This document shows, one piece after another, positions 1 through 5,975 of a stretch of DNA of 7,614 nt. The stretch comes from Ferruginibacter sp. (GTDB lineage: Bacteria; Bacteroidota; Bacteroidia; Chitinophagales; Chitinophagaceae), in NCBI GenBank assembly GCA_018057635.1, contig JAGPDJ010000103.1:1-7614 (forward strand), in the 5' to 3' direction. A model generated the notes under the pieces. The model was not told the origin of the DNA and did not search any database. It worked only from the letters and a program-made list of their open reading frames with translations. A program made the translations under genes and the position numbers. Position 1 is the stretch's first letter. Every line of letters starts with the position of its first letter.

Positions 1-26
1 ATATAAAACAACTATAATTTATATGT

Positions 27-728
27 ATGAACAAAGTTTATGAGAACGCCAGCCAGGCTGTTGCTGATATTTCTGATGGAGATGTATTGATGCTGGGTGG
101 ATTTGGGTTGTGCGGCATACCAGAAAACTGTATTGCAGCCCTGGTTAAAAAAGGCACCAAAAACCTTACCTGTATTTCTAATAATGCAGGTGTAGATGAT
201 TTTGGTATTGGCCTGATGCTGAAACAGAAACAGGTGAAAAAGATGATCTCATCTTATGTTGGTGAGAATGCAGAATTTGAACGGCAATTATTGAGTGGCG
301 AACTGGAAGTAGAGCTGGTGCCTCAGGGTACATTGGCTACCCGTTGCCTTGCCGCCGGTTATGGAATGCCGGCAGTATTTACACCAGCAGGAGTTGGGAC
401 TGAAGTGGCTGAAGGTAAAGAAACAAGGAATTTTAACGGAAAGGATTACCTGATGGAATATGCTTTTGAAGCAGACTATGCCATCGTTAAAGCATGGAAG
501 GGAGATACCCTGGGCAACCTGGTGTTTAAAGATACTGCCAGGAATTTTAACCCACTGATGGCTATGGCCGGAAAAATAACCATCGCTGAAGTGGAAATGT
601 TGGTGGAAGCCGGGGAAATTGATCCCAACCATGTTCATACTCCCGGAATTTATGTTCACCGGATTTTCCTGGGGAAAAATTATGAGAAAAGAATTGAACA
701 GCGTACAGTTCAAAACGCTAAGGGTTAA
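27..728 (+). CDS. scoA: 3-oxoacid CoA-transferase subunit A (SCOT alpha)
   Basis: This is the alpha subunit of succinyl-CoA:3-ketoacid CoA-transferase, a cytoplasmic enzyme. With ScoB it moves CoA from succinyl-CoA to acetoacetate, giving acetoacetyl-CoA and succinate (ketone-body, leucine or short-chain-acid use). The 233-residue protein has the usual length and carries family I CoA-transferase signatures: GGFGLCGIP at residues 24-32, SNNAGVDDFGIGLML at 51-65, SSYVGEN at 75-81, VPQGTLATRCLAAG at 98-111, FTPAGVGT at 118-125 and DPNHVHTPGIYVHR at 199-212. The ATG start gives the typical MNKVY... N-terminus; no Shine-Dalgarno precedes it, which is normal in Bacteroidota. The beta subunit follows after 55 bp, so the pair is an operon. 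Only 26 bp of upstream sequence is visible, so its promoter cannot be judged. The family is certain; preference for acetoacetate over another 3-oxoacid is inferred from similarity. Confidence 0.95.
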   Translation: MNKVYENASQAVADISDGDVLMLGGFGLCGIPENCIAALVKKGTKNLTCISNNAGVDDFGIGLMLKQKQVKKMISSYVGENAEFERQLLSGELEVELVPQGTLATRCLAAGYGMPAVFTPAGVGTEVAEGKETRNFNGKDYLMEYAFEADYAIVKAWKGDTLGNLVFKDTARNFNPLMAMAGKITIAEVEMLVEAGEIDPNHVHTPGIYVHRIFLGKNYEKRIEQRTVQNAKG

Positions 729-745
729 TCACATTGAGTGATAAC
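724..745 (+). repeat. small hairpin at the scoA-scoB junction
   Basis: GTTAATCAC, five loop bases (ATTGA) and GTGATAAC form an 8-bp stem with one bulged A. The left arm includes the scoA stop codon TAA (726-728). There is no U-tract, so it is unlikely to be a terminator. It may affect translation coupling or mRNA processing between the two subunits, which is inference. With such short arms in AT-rich DNA, chance is possible. Confidence 0.4.
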
Positions 746-783
746 GCTGTATACATTTACAACCATCTCTTTAAAACAATATA

Positions 784-1446
784 ATGGCACTCGATAAATA
801 CCAAATTGCACAACGCATTGCAAAAGAATTAAAAGACGGGTATTATGTAAACCTGGGCATTGGCATACCAACACTTGTAGCAAATTATATTCCTGCCGGA
901 ATCAATGTTGTTCTGCAAAGTGAAAATGGATTATTGGGTATGGGCCCGTTTCCGGAAGCAGGAAAAGAAGATGCCGACCTCATCAATGCAGGTAAACAAA
1001 CCATCACTACCTTACCCGGATCGTCTTTTTTCGATAGCGCCCTCAGCTTTGGCATGATCCGCTCAGGTAAAGTTGACCTTACTGTATTAGGTGCCATGGA
1101 AGTTAGTGAAACAGGGGATATTGCAAACTGGAAAATACCAGGGAAGATGGTAAAAGGAATGGGTGGAGCGATGGACCTGGTAGCTAGTGCAAAAAATATC
1201 ATTGTTGCCATGATGCATACCAATCCAAAAGGAGAGAGTAAACTGCTTACACAGTGTACCTTGCCGCTTACAGGAGTTAAGTGTGTAAAAAAGATCGTTA
1301 GTGACCTCTGTGTAATGGATGTTACAAGTGATGGTTTCCGGTTACTGGAAAGGGCACCGGGCGTAAGTGTGGATGAAATAAAATCTAAAACTGCAGGAAA
1401 GTTAATTATTGAAGGAGAGATTCCGGAGATGGTTTTTAATTATTAG
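784..1446 (+). CDS. scoB: 3-oxoacid CoA-transferase subunit B (SCOT beta)
   Basis: This is the beta subunit of the CoA-transferase, carrying the catalytic residue. The SENGLLGMG motif at residues 46-54 contains Glu47, which corresponds to the family glutamate that forms the glutamyl-CoA thioester intermediate (Glu305 in pig SCOT). Other signatures are the N-terminal [11 protein letters not shown] at 22-32, [19 protein letters not shown] at 77-95, [11 protein letters not shown] at 98-108, and ANWKIPGK followed by [10 protein letters not shown] at 114-133. At 220 residues it matches bacterial separate beta subunits. It lies 55 bp behind scoA on the same strand and would form an alpha2-beta2 type enzyme with it. 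The next gene, pckA, is convergent, so scoB is the last gene of this transcript; a palindrome and a hairpin terminator follow the stop. Nothing in the sequence looks truncated. Confidence 0.96.
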   Translation: MALDKYQIAQRIAKELKDGYYVNLGIGIPTLVANYIPAGINVVLQSENGLLGMGPFPEAGKEDADLINAGKQTITTLPGSSFFDSALSFGMIRSGKVDLTVLGAMEVSETGDIANWKIPGKMVKGMGGAMDLVASAKNIIVAMMHTNPKGESKLLTQCTLPLTGVKCVKKIVSDLCVMDVTSDGFRLLERAPGVSVDEIKSKTAGKLIIEGEIPEMVFNY

Positions 1447-1457
1447 TTTATTTGTTC

Positions 1458-1502
1458 ATAGTTTTTAGTTTATGGTTGGTACAACCTAAACTCTAAACCT
1501 AT
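1458..1502. repeat. imperfect palindrome downstream of scoB
   Basis: GTTTA (1468-1472) and GGTTG (1474-1478) pair with CAACC (1482-1486) and TAAAC (1487-1491) around the loop GTA, leaving one bulged T at 1473. Looser outer pairing (ATAG 1458-1461 with CTAT 1499-1502, TTTA 1464-1467 with TAAA 1494-1497) extends it to about 45 bp. The arms are built from GTTTAT/ATAAAC-like units. It lies between convergent genes and begins 12 bp after the scoB stop. It may stop or protect the 3' end of the scoAB mRNA, or be a dispersed intergenic repeat; no clear U-tract follows. Confidence 0.55.
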
Positions 1503-1514
1503 AAACATTTTCAA

Positions 1515-1547
1515 AACAAATGCCCCGGTATTAACCAGGGCATTGTT
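1515..1547. terminator. bidirectional terminator between scoB and pckA
   Basis: ATGCCC (1520-1525) pairs with GGGCAT (1538-1543). The stem continues outward, AACA with TGTT (1515-1518/1544-1547), past a bulged A at 1519. It continues inward, GGT with ACC (1527-1529/1534-1536), past a C-A mismatch, with an ATTA loop. This is the most GC-rich stem in the gap. Read from the pckA strand, the distal arm runs into TTTGTTTTG, a fair U-rich tail, so it probably serves pckA mainly. On the scoB side the tail is weaker (GTTGTATTTG). Confidence 0.65.
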
Positions 1548-1574
1548 GTATTTGAAATACAGATAGTATTGGTA

Positions 1575-3179
1575 TTAAATTGTAGGAGCAGCGTTTAATA
1601 TTTCTTCAGTTACACCTGAAGCATACTTTTCAAAATTTTTGATGAATTCTGCAGCCAGTTGTTTTGCTTTGATATCATATTGATCTTTATTTGCCCATGT
1701 ATTTCTTGGATTTAAAACCTCTGAAGGAACACCGGGGCATTCAGTCGGCATCATCATCCCGAAAACCGGGTGTGCTTCAAAATTTACATTGTCCAGTTTA
1801 CCTTCAAGGGCAGCAGTTATCATTGCTCTTGTATAGGGTAATTTCATGCGCTGGCCGATACCATAAGGGCCTCCGCTCCAGCCGGTATTGATCATCCATA
1901 CATTTACTTCATGCTCTTTCATCTTTTTACCAAGCATTTCGGCATACTGCCCGGGATGCAATGGTAAAAATGGTGCTCCAAAACAAGCGCTGAAAGTAGA
2001 TTTGGGCTCTGTTACTCCAGCTTCTGTACCGGCCACTTTTGCTGTATATCCACTGATGAACTGGTACATAGCCTGCCCTGCAGTTAACTTACTAACAGGA
2101 GGTAAAATGCCATAAGCATCTGCAGTTAGGAAGAAAATATTTTTGGGTGTCTTACCTATCGACGGTTCAAGTGCATTACTGATAAAAGACAACGGGTAAC
2201 TTACCCTGGTATTCTCTGTAATTGCTTTGCTGCTAAAATCTATCTTGTTTGTTCCGGGATAGAAGGTTACATTTTCTACCAAAGCGCCAGGCCTGATGGC
2301 ATTGTAAATTTCAGGTTCCTTTTCTTCACTCAGGTCAATTGTTTTTGCATAGCAACCACCTTCAAAATTAAAAACACTTTCCCCGGTCCAGCCATGTTCA
2401 TCATCACCTATGAGTAAACGATTGGGGTCGGCACTTAATGTTGTTTTACCGGTTCCGCTGAGTCCGAAAAAGATTGCAGTATCTCCTTCTTTGCCCATAT
2501 TTGCACTGCAATGCATACTTAGCACATTTGCACGCTGAGGTAAAATATAATTCAACATGGTGAAGATGCCTTTTTTCATTTCACCTGTATAACCTGTTCC
2601 TCCAATTAAAATGGTTTTATGAGTAAAACTCAGCATTGCAAAATTTTCAGCTACCGTTCCATCTGTAGCAGGGTCTGCCATAAAACCGGGCGCCTGAATG
2701 ATATGCCAGTGCGGTGCAAAATTTTCAAGGTCTTTTTCGGCCGGCCGGATGAACATATTGAAACAAAAAAGATTGCTCCATGGGTTTTCGTTTATAACAC
2801 GAAGGCTTAACCGGTAATTTTCATCTGCACACGCAAAACAATCACGCACCCATATTTCTTTTCCGGAAAGATATTTTATCATTTTATCTTTCAGGTTCAG
2901 AAAGCGCTGTTCATCTACAGGTATATTGAAATTATTCCAATGTACTGTTTCCGCAGTCATTTCATCTTTCACAGTAAACTTATCCTTTGGGCTTCGGCCT
3001 GTAAATTTTCCGGTGTTGATCACCAGGGCACCTGTGTCATTCAAAACGCCTTCATTGCGTTTTAAAGTTTGTTCACTTAATTCTGAAGGGCTTAATTGGT
3101 AATGGATGGGTTCTGTAAATACAAAGCCCATTTCTGCCAAAGCACCAATAGGTGCTTCCAGCATCATGTTAACTGACAT
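1575..3179 (-). CDS. pckA: phosphoenolpyruvate carboxykinase (ATP)
   Basis: PckA (EC 4.1.1.49) converts oxaloacetate and ATP to PEP, ADP and CO2, the entry to gluconeogenesis, in the cytoplasm. From the chosen ATG it has 534 residues, close to the E. coli enzyme's 540. Visible landmarks are substrate-binding GRSPKDKF at 61-68 (Arg62); YTGEMKKG at 197-204 with metal-ligand Lys203; SMHCSAN at 221-227 with metal-ligand His223; P-loop GLSGTGKTTLS at 239-249 (Lys245, Thr246); the acidic pair Asp259-Asp260 in IGDDEHGW; NFEGGCYAK at 271-279; and TRVSYP at 324-329 with Arg325. Every catalytic residue I looked for is present. The frame stays open to a TTG at 3218, adding 13 residues, but that stretch overlaps a TACCTTTG promoter element and resembles no PckA N-terminus, so I start at ATG 3179. 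It is convergent with scoB and divergent from pepP, so it is monocistronic. Confidence 0.97.
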   Translation of the reverse strand: MSVNMMLEAPIGALAEMGFVFTEPIHYQLSPSELSEQTLKRNEGVLNDTGALVINTGKFTGRSPKDKFTVKDEMTAETVHWNNFNIPVDEQRFLNLKDKMIKYLSGKEIWVRDCFACADENYRLSLRVINENPWSNLFCFNMFIRPAEKDLENFAPHWHIIQAPGFMADPATDGTVAENFAMLSFTHKTILIGGTGYTGEMKKGIFTMLNYILPQRANVLSMHCSANMGKEGDTAIFFGLSGTGKTTLSADPNRLLIGDDEHGWTGESVFNFEGGCYAKTIDLSEEKEPEIYNAIRPGALVENVTFYPGTNKIDFSSKAITENTRVSYPLSFISNALEPSIGKTPKNIFFLTADAYGILPPVSKLTAGQAMYQFISGYTAKVAGTEAGVTEPKSTFSACFGAPFLPLHPGQYAEMLGKKMKEHEVNVWMINTGWSGGPYGIGQRMKLPYTRAMITAALEGKLDNVNFEAHPVFGMMMPTECPGVPSEVLNPRNTWANKDQYDIKAKQLAAEFIKNFEKYASGVTEEILNAAPTI

Positions 3180-3201
3180 AGCAAGCGTTTTTGTTCGGGC
3201 A

Positions 3202-3209
3202 CAAAGGTA
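3202..3209 (-). promoter_or_regulatory. pckA promoter, -7 element TACCTTTG
   Basis: On the - strand this reads TACCTTTG, an exact match to the Bacteroidota -7 consensus TAnnTTTG used by the primary sigma factor (ABfr type). It ends 22 bases before the ATG at 3179, implying a short leader of roughly 15-18 nt. No clear TTG -33 element lies 19-21 bp upstream; that region is a T-rich run on the - strand. Its position argues against the upstream TTG as translation start. Confidence 0.7.
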
Positions 3210-3289
3210 ATATTTCAAAAAAATAAAAAAAATATCATGTTAGTCATCTTAATACAGTTTTTCTATGTTTTGTTGTTTTTTTTGTCCGT

Positions 3290-3317
3290 TTTAATAAAAG
3301 CTATGGTTTTTATTAAA
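3290..3317. promoter_or_regulatory. perfect 10-bp inverted repeat in the pckA-pepP region
   Basis: TTTAATAAAA (3290-3299) and TTTTATTAAA (3308-3317) are exact reverse complements separated by 8 bases. G-T wobble pairs could extend the stem by two bases outward. It sits about 110 bp upstream of the pckA start and 150 bp upstream of the pepP start. The shape would suit a dimeric regulator's operator or a cruciform, but the arms are pure A/T, so function is uncertain. Confidence 0.4.
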
Positions 3318-3340
3318 GTTTGTCACACTAATCATGCAGA

Positions 3341-3450
3341 TTATTGAATGAAGTTTATTTTTATACGATTTAAATTATGCTCCTGTTTAAAGAAAGTATT
3401 ATTAAAACGTATATTGCAATACTATTTGAATAATGAATAAACTTCAATAA
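3341..3450. repeat. long-armed inverted repeat upstream of pepP
   Basis: TTATTGAA (3341-3348) plus GTTTATT (3353-3359) pair with AATAAAC (3436-3442) plus TTCAATAA (3443-3450): 15 pairs with one extra TGAA (3349-3352) in the left arm. Equivalently, TGAAGTTTATT (3349-3359) is an uninterrupted 11-bp match to AATAAACTTCA (3436-3446). The 76-bp interior holds a smaller AGTATT/AATACT pair (3395-3400/3418-3423). The right arm ends 18 bp before the pepP ATG. No convincing TAnnTTTG promoter for pepP is visible in the gap; TACTATTTG at 3420-3428 has one base too many in the spacer. Confidence 0.5.
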
Positions 3451-3468
3451 CTTTTCAACTACTTTTTT

Positions 3469-4758
3469 ATGAAATACCTGCCGTTAGATGCCGAAATATT
3501 CATTCAGAACCGTAAAAGGTTTGTGTCTAAAATGGATAAAAATTCAATAGCTATATTCAACAGCAATGATGAATTGCCTGCCAATGGCGATCAGTTGCAT
3601 AAATTTATACAGAATTCAGATCTTTTCTGGCTGTGCGGTATTGAACAGGAAGATTCCATGGTTGTCCTGTTTCCGGATAACCCTGATCCAAAATACCGGG
3701 AAGTGCTGGTATTGGTACGCCCAAATGAAATGAAAGAAAAGTGGGATGGCCATCGGTTACGCGTAGATGAAGCAAGGGCTGTTTCCGGCATACAGACCAT
3801 AGTATGGCTCGATTCACTGGAAGGGTTATTGCAACCATGGATTCACATGGCTGATACCATTTACCTGAACAGTAATGAAAACGACCGTAAATCAAACCTT
3901 GTAGCAGTAAGGGATTACCGTTATGCAGAAATGATGAAGCAGCGTTACCCGTTTCACCAGTTTAAACGCAGTGCAAAAATATTAAAGGAATTACGTGCTG
4001 TTAAATCACAACTGGAAGTAGATGTTATTCAAAAAGCGATAGATATTACGGACAATACATTCAGGCGTTTGCTGGCATTCATCCGGCCGGGCGTAATGGA
4101 ATATGAAATTGAAGCTGAGATATACCATTCATTCCTGTCGCAGCGATCTTCCGGCCCGGGTTATGGTTCTATCATTGCCAGTGGCGACAGGGCAAGAACA
4201 TTGCATTATGTTGAGAACAACCAGGTATGTAAAGAAGGTGAATTATTGCTGATGGACTTTGGTGCCCAATACGGAAATTATACTGCAGATCTTACCCGAA
4301 CAGTTCCGGTTAGCGGAAAATTCGGCCGCAGGCAAAAAACAGTGTACAATGCTTGCCTGCACCTGCACCATTATGCCGCAAGTATATTAAAACCCGGGAT
4401 CAGCATCATTGATTATACTGAAAAGGTTGGCGATGAAGCAACTGTCGTATTTCAGAAAATCGGATTGCTGAGAAAATCAGATGTTAAAAATGAAGATCCT
4501 GAAAACAGGGCATACAGGAAATACCTGTATCATGGCATTTCACATCATCTGGGAATTGACGTTCATGACCTTGGAACCCGCACAGAACCGGTAAAAGCAG
4601 GTATGGTTTTCACCATCGAACCCGGGATATACATTGAGGAAGAACAAATGGGTGTACGTATAGAAAACAATTTCTGGATAACAAAGAATGGTAATAAAGA
4701 TCTCATGAAAAATATACCGATAACAGTGGAAGAAATAGAAACACTGATGAAGCGGTAA
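3469..4758 (+). CDS. pepP: Xaa-Pro aminopeptidase (aminopeptidase P, M24B family)
   Basis: This is a dimetal aminopeptidase that removes N-terminal residues preceding proline, acting in peptide turnover. The 429-residue protein (E. coli PepP has 441) has no signal peptide and is probably cytoplasmic. Residues about 1-170 form the aminopeptidase P N-terminal (creatinase-like) domain, and about 175-425 the pita-bread M24 catalytic domain. All five metal ligands of the family are seen: Asp263 and Asp274 (MDFGAQYGNYTADLTR), His359 (HGISHHLG), Glu384 (FTIEPGIY) and Glu399 (GVRIEN). The active-site histidines matching E. coli His243, His350 and His361 are His246 (TLHYVEN), His355 and His366 (DVHDLG). 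The ATG at 3469 is the only reasonable start and gives a normal N-terminal domain. It is divergent from pckA and separated from pssA by a 125-bp palindromic gap with its own candidate promoter. The gene looks intact. The family call is firm; the natural substrate is inferred. Confidence 0.93.
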   Translation: MKYLPLDAEIFIQNRKRFVSKMDKNSIAIFNSNDELPANGDQLHKFIQNSDLFWLCGIEQEDSMVVLFPDNPDPKYREVLVLVRPNEMKEKWDGHRLRVDEARAVSGIQTIVWLDSLEGLLQPWIHMADTIYLNSNENDRKSNLVAVRDYRYAEMMKQRYPFHQFKRSAKILKELRAVKSQLEVDVIQKAIDITDNTFRRLLAFIRPGVMEYEIEAEIYHSFLSQRSSGPGYGSIIASGDRARTLHYVENNQVCKEGELLLMDFGAQYGNYTADLTRTVPVSGKFGRRQKTVYNACLHLHHYAASILKPGISIIDYTEKVGDEATVVFQKIGLLRKSDVKNEDPENRAYRKYLYHGISHHLGIDVHDLGTRTEPVKAGMVFTIEPGIYIEEEQMGVRIENNFWITKNGNKDLMKNIPITVEEIETLMKR

Positions 4759-4880
4759 TTTGAAAATTTGATTTGTAAATGAGCTGATTTTTTCAGATTG
4801 TTGTTATAAATAACAATAGTTACGTTTATATTTCCGGATCTCCTGATTTTCAAATCTTCAAATCATCAAATTCTCAAATT
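4757..4880. repeat. AATTTG-type intergenic palindrome, pepP-pssA
   Basis: The left arm AATTTGAAAATTTGATTTG (4757-4775) starts on the last two bases of the pepP stop TAA. It pairs with the right arm 4859-4880, which ends three bases before the pssA ATG. The first 16 positions (4757-4772 with 4880-4865) pair with one mismatch, and TTG with CAA follows after a three-base bulge. A further CAAAT unit lies at 4851-4855. The interior holds a second hairpin (about 4797-4820), TGAG at 4780-4783 and ATTTCC at 4830-4835. The same landmarks occur in the purS-rsmI element. Confidence 0.7.
4798..4828 (+). promoter_or_regulatory. candidate promoter for pssA-purS
   Basis: TTG at 4798-4800, a 20-bp spacer and TACGTTTA at 4821-4828 fit the Bacteroidota TTG-N19..21-TAnnTTTG pattern, except that the last base is A instead of G. 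The spacer holds a near-perfect palindrome, TTGTTAT (4801-4807) with ATAACAA (4810-4816), which could be an operator or a cruciform. The implied leader is about 50 nt and includes the right arm of the surrounding repeat. Confidence 0.4.
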
Positions 4881-4883
4881 ACT

Positions 4884-5642
4884 ATGAAGCAAATCCCCAA
4901 CATCTTTACCCTGTTAAACCTTGTATTTGGGTGTATGGCCATTGTAGCAACTTTGCAGAATGGTATCAGTATCCATTATAGCCAGGATGGTGCACAGTTT
5001 ATAGATATTCCTGAAAAAATATGGATGGCATCTTTATTCATTGGGCTTGCAGCCCTGGTTGATTTCCTGGACGGCTTTGTAGCACGTTTGTTCAATGCCA
5101 GTTCAGAAATGGGAAAACAACTGGATTCACTTGCAGATGTTGTGAGTTTTGGAGTTGCTCCTTCCATGATCATTTACCAGTTCCTGCGAATGAGTTATGC
5201 AAATGAAGAAAACGGAATAGATGTTTCCATTCTTTATCTCATCCCTGTTTTTATTTTGGCAGGCGCTTCTGCGTACCGGCTGGCAAAATTCAACCTCGAT
5301 CATTCGCAGCAATATGGATTTAAAGGATTACCCACACCTGCCATGGGATTATTGGTTGCATCTATGCCATTAATTTACTGGCATGGTGAATATGAGTTTG
5401 TTACCGGCCTTTTATTAAATAAATGGTTCTTGTATGCTATAACGATCGTGCTATCTTGGCTCATGGTAAGCAATATACCCATGATGGCAATGAAATTTAA
5501 AAACTTTTCGGTTAAAAGCAACCTGCCTAAATTGATCCTTTTAATAATTGCTGTAATTGCAGCAGTGTTTTTACATTGGATAGCTGTTCCGGTTATTTTT
5601 ATCGCTTACATTCTTTTATCTTTGATTTATAAAAACAGTTAA
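4884..5642 (+). CDS. pssA: CDP-diacylglycerol-serine O-phosphatidyltransferase
   Basis: This integral inner-membrane enzyme (EC 2.7.8.8) joins CDP-diacylglycerol and serine to make phosphatidylserine, the precursor of phosphatidylethanolamine. The CDP-alcohol phosphotransferase signature D-G-x2-A-R-x8-G-x3-D-x3-D is complete: Asp63, Gly64, Ala67, Arg68, Gly77, Asp81 and Asp85, with the further conserved Asp60. The 252 residues include several hydrophobic segments, roughly 7-24, 46-60, 115-131, 150-166, 177-198, and 215-248 as one or two helices. The N-terminus (IPNIFTLLNLVFGC) is typical of the Bacillus-type PssA rather than the phospholipase-D-like E. coli type. Related phosphatidyl-group transferases share the motif, so phosphatidylserine synthase is chosen from the N-terminal pattern and length. 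purS starts 2 bp after its stop, so the two are probably co-transcribed. Confidence 0.9.
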   Translation: MKQIPNIFTLLNLVFGCMAIVATLQNGISIHYSQDGAQFIDIPEKIWMASLFIGLAALVDFLDGFVARLFNASSEMGKQLDSLADVVSFGVAPSMIIYQFLRMSYANEENGIDVSILYLIPVFILAGASAYRLAKFNLDHSQQYGFKGLPTPAMGLLVASMPLIYWHGEYEFVTGLLLNKWFLYAITIVLSWLMVSNIPMMAMKFKNFSVKSNLPKLILLIIAVIAAVFLHWIAVPVIFIAYILLSLIYKNS

Positions 5643-5644
5643 TC

Positions 5645-5890
5645 ATGATATTCATCGTTCAGGTAAAAATAATGCCTTTAAAAGACCTGCTCGACCCGCA
5701 GGGAAAAGCTGTTTTGGGAGGGTTGAAGAATCTGGGCTTATATGATGTTACTGATGTAAGGATTGGAAAACACATTGACCTTAAAATTGAAGCTCCCGAT
5801 AAAGAAAGCGCCCTGCAACAGGCTTCGGATGCTGCAAAAAAATTCCTCGCCAACCCGGTTATGGAAGTTTTTGAAATTTCAATTAGCTAA
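5645..5890 (+). CDS. purS: phosphoribosylformylglycinamidine synthase subunit PurS
   Basis: PurS is the small subunit of the three-part FGAM synthase (PurS, PurQ, PurL), which makes FGAM from FGAR, glutamine and ATP in step four of purine synthesis. It is thought to help dock the glutaminase and pass ammonia to PurL. The 81-residue protein has the family's usual size, a beta strand start (IFIVQVKIMP) and two clear signatures: MPLKDLLDPQGKAV at residues 10-23 and LANPVME at 68-74. It starts 2 bp after the pssA stop without a Shine-Dalgarno, suggesting translational coupling. Met10 could also start translation, but that would remove the first strand of the fold. purQ and purL are not in the window, so the gene is separated from its partners and linked instead to a phospholipid gene. 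Its presence implies the genome has a short PurL rather than the fused long form. Confidence 0.92.
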   Translation: MIFIVQVKIMPLKDLLDPQGKAVLGGLKNLGLYDVTDVRIGKHIDLKIEAPDKESALQQASDAAKKFLANPVMEVFEISIS

Positions 5891-5974
5891 TTTGAGAATT
5901 TGTTAATTTGAAAGTGAGTCCATTTCCAGCGAATACAGCATTTCCAAATTTTCAAATCAATTAATTTCCAAATT
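5889..5974. repeat. AATTTG-type intergenic palindrome, purS-rsmI
   Basis: Positions 5889-5914 pair without gaps to 5949-5974: 20 Watson-Crick pairs, 3 G-T wobbles and 3 mismatches over 26 positions, with a 34-base loop. The left arm starts on the last two bases of the purS stop TAA, and the right arm ends one base before the rsmI ATG. The stop-proximal 15 bases (5888-5902) match the pepP-pssA element at 14 positions. ATTTTCAAATC (5948-5958) recurs exactly at 4846-4856, and TGAG (5915-5918) and ATTTCC (5922-5927) are also shared. No convincing promoter is visible here. Confidence 0.75.
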
Positions 5975-5975
5975 G

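Noticed and set aside
288..713. 141-codon open frame on the - strand opposite scoA
   Set aside because: It lies wholly inside a strongly conserved gene, its translation (Cys-, Phe- and His-rich) resembles no family, and there is no promoter or gap for it. It is a shadow frame.
1548..1560. GTATTTGAAATAC palindrome just downstream of the pckA stop
   Set aside because: Six-base arms around a single central base in AT-rich DNA next to a better hairpin; no independent support for a separate site.
3180..3218. 13-residue N-terminal extension of PckA from a TTG start
   Set aside because: It overlaps an exact TAnnTTTG promoter element and gives a protein longer than the family pattern; the ATG at 3179 is preferred.
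4757..5974. AATTTG repeats as a CRISPR array or a simple tandem repeat
   Set aside because: The units are 6-8 bases, arranged as opposed arms with unique interiors and split by two genes; there are no regular repeat-spacer units and no cas genes.
5973..5975. TTG one codon before the rsmI ATG as the start
   Set aside because: It adds only one Met, and its bases belong partly to the palindrome's right arm; the ATG gives the canonical N-terminus.
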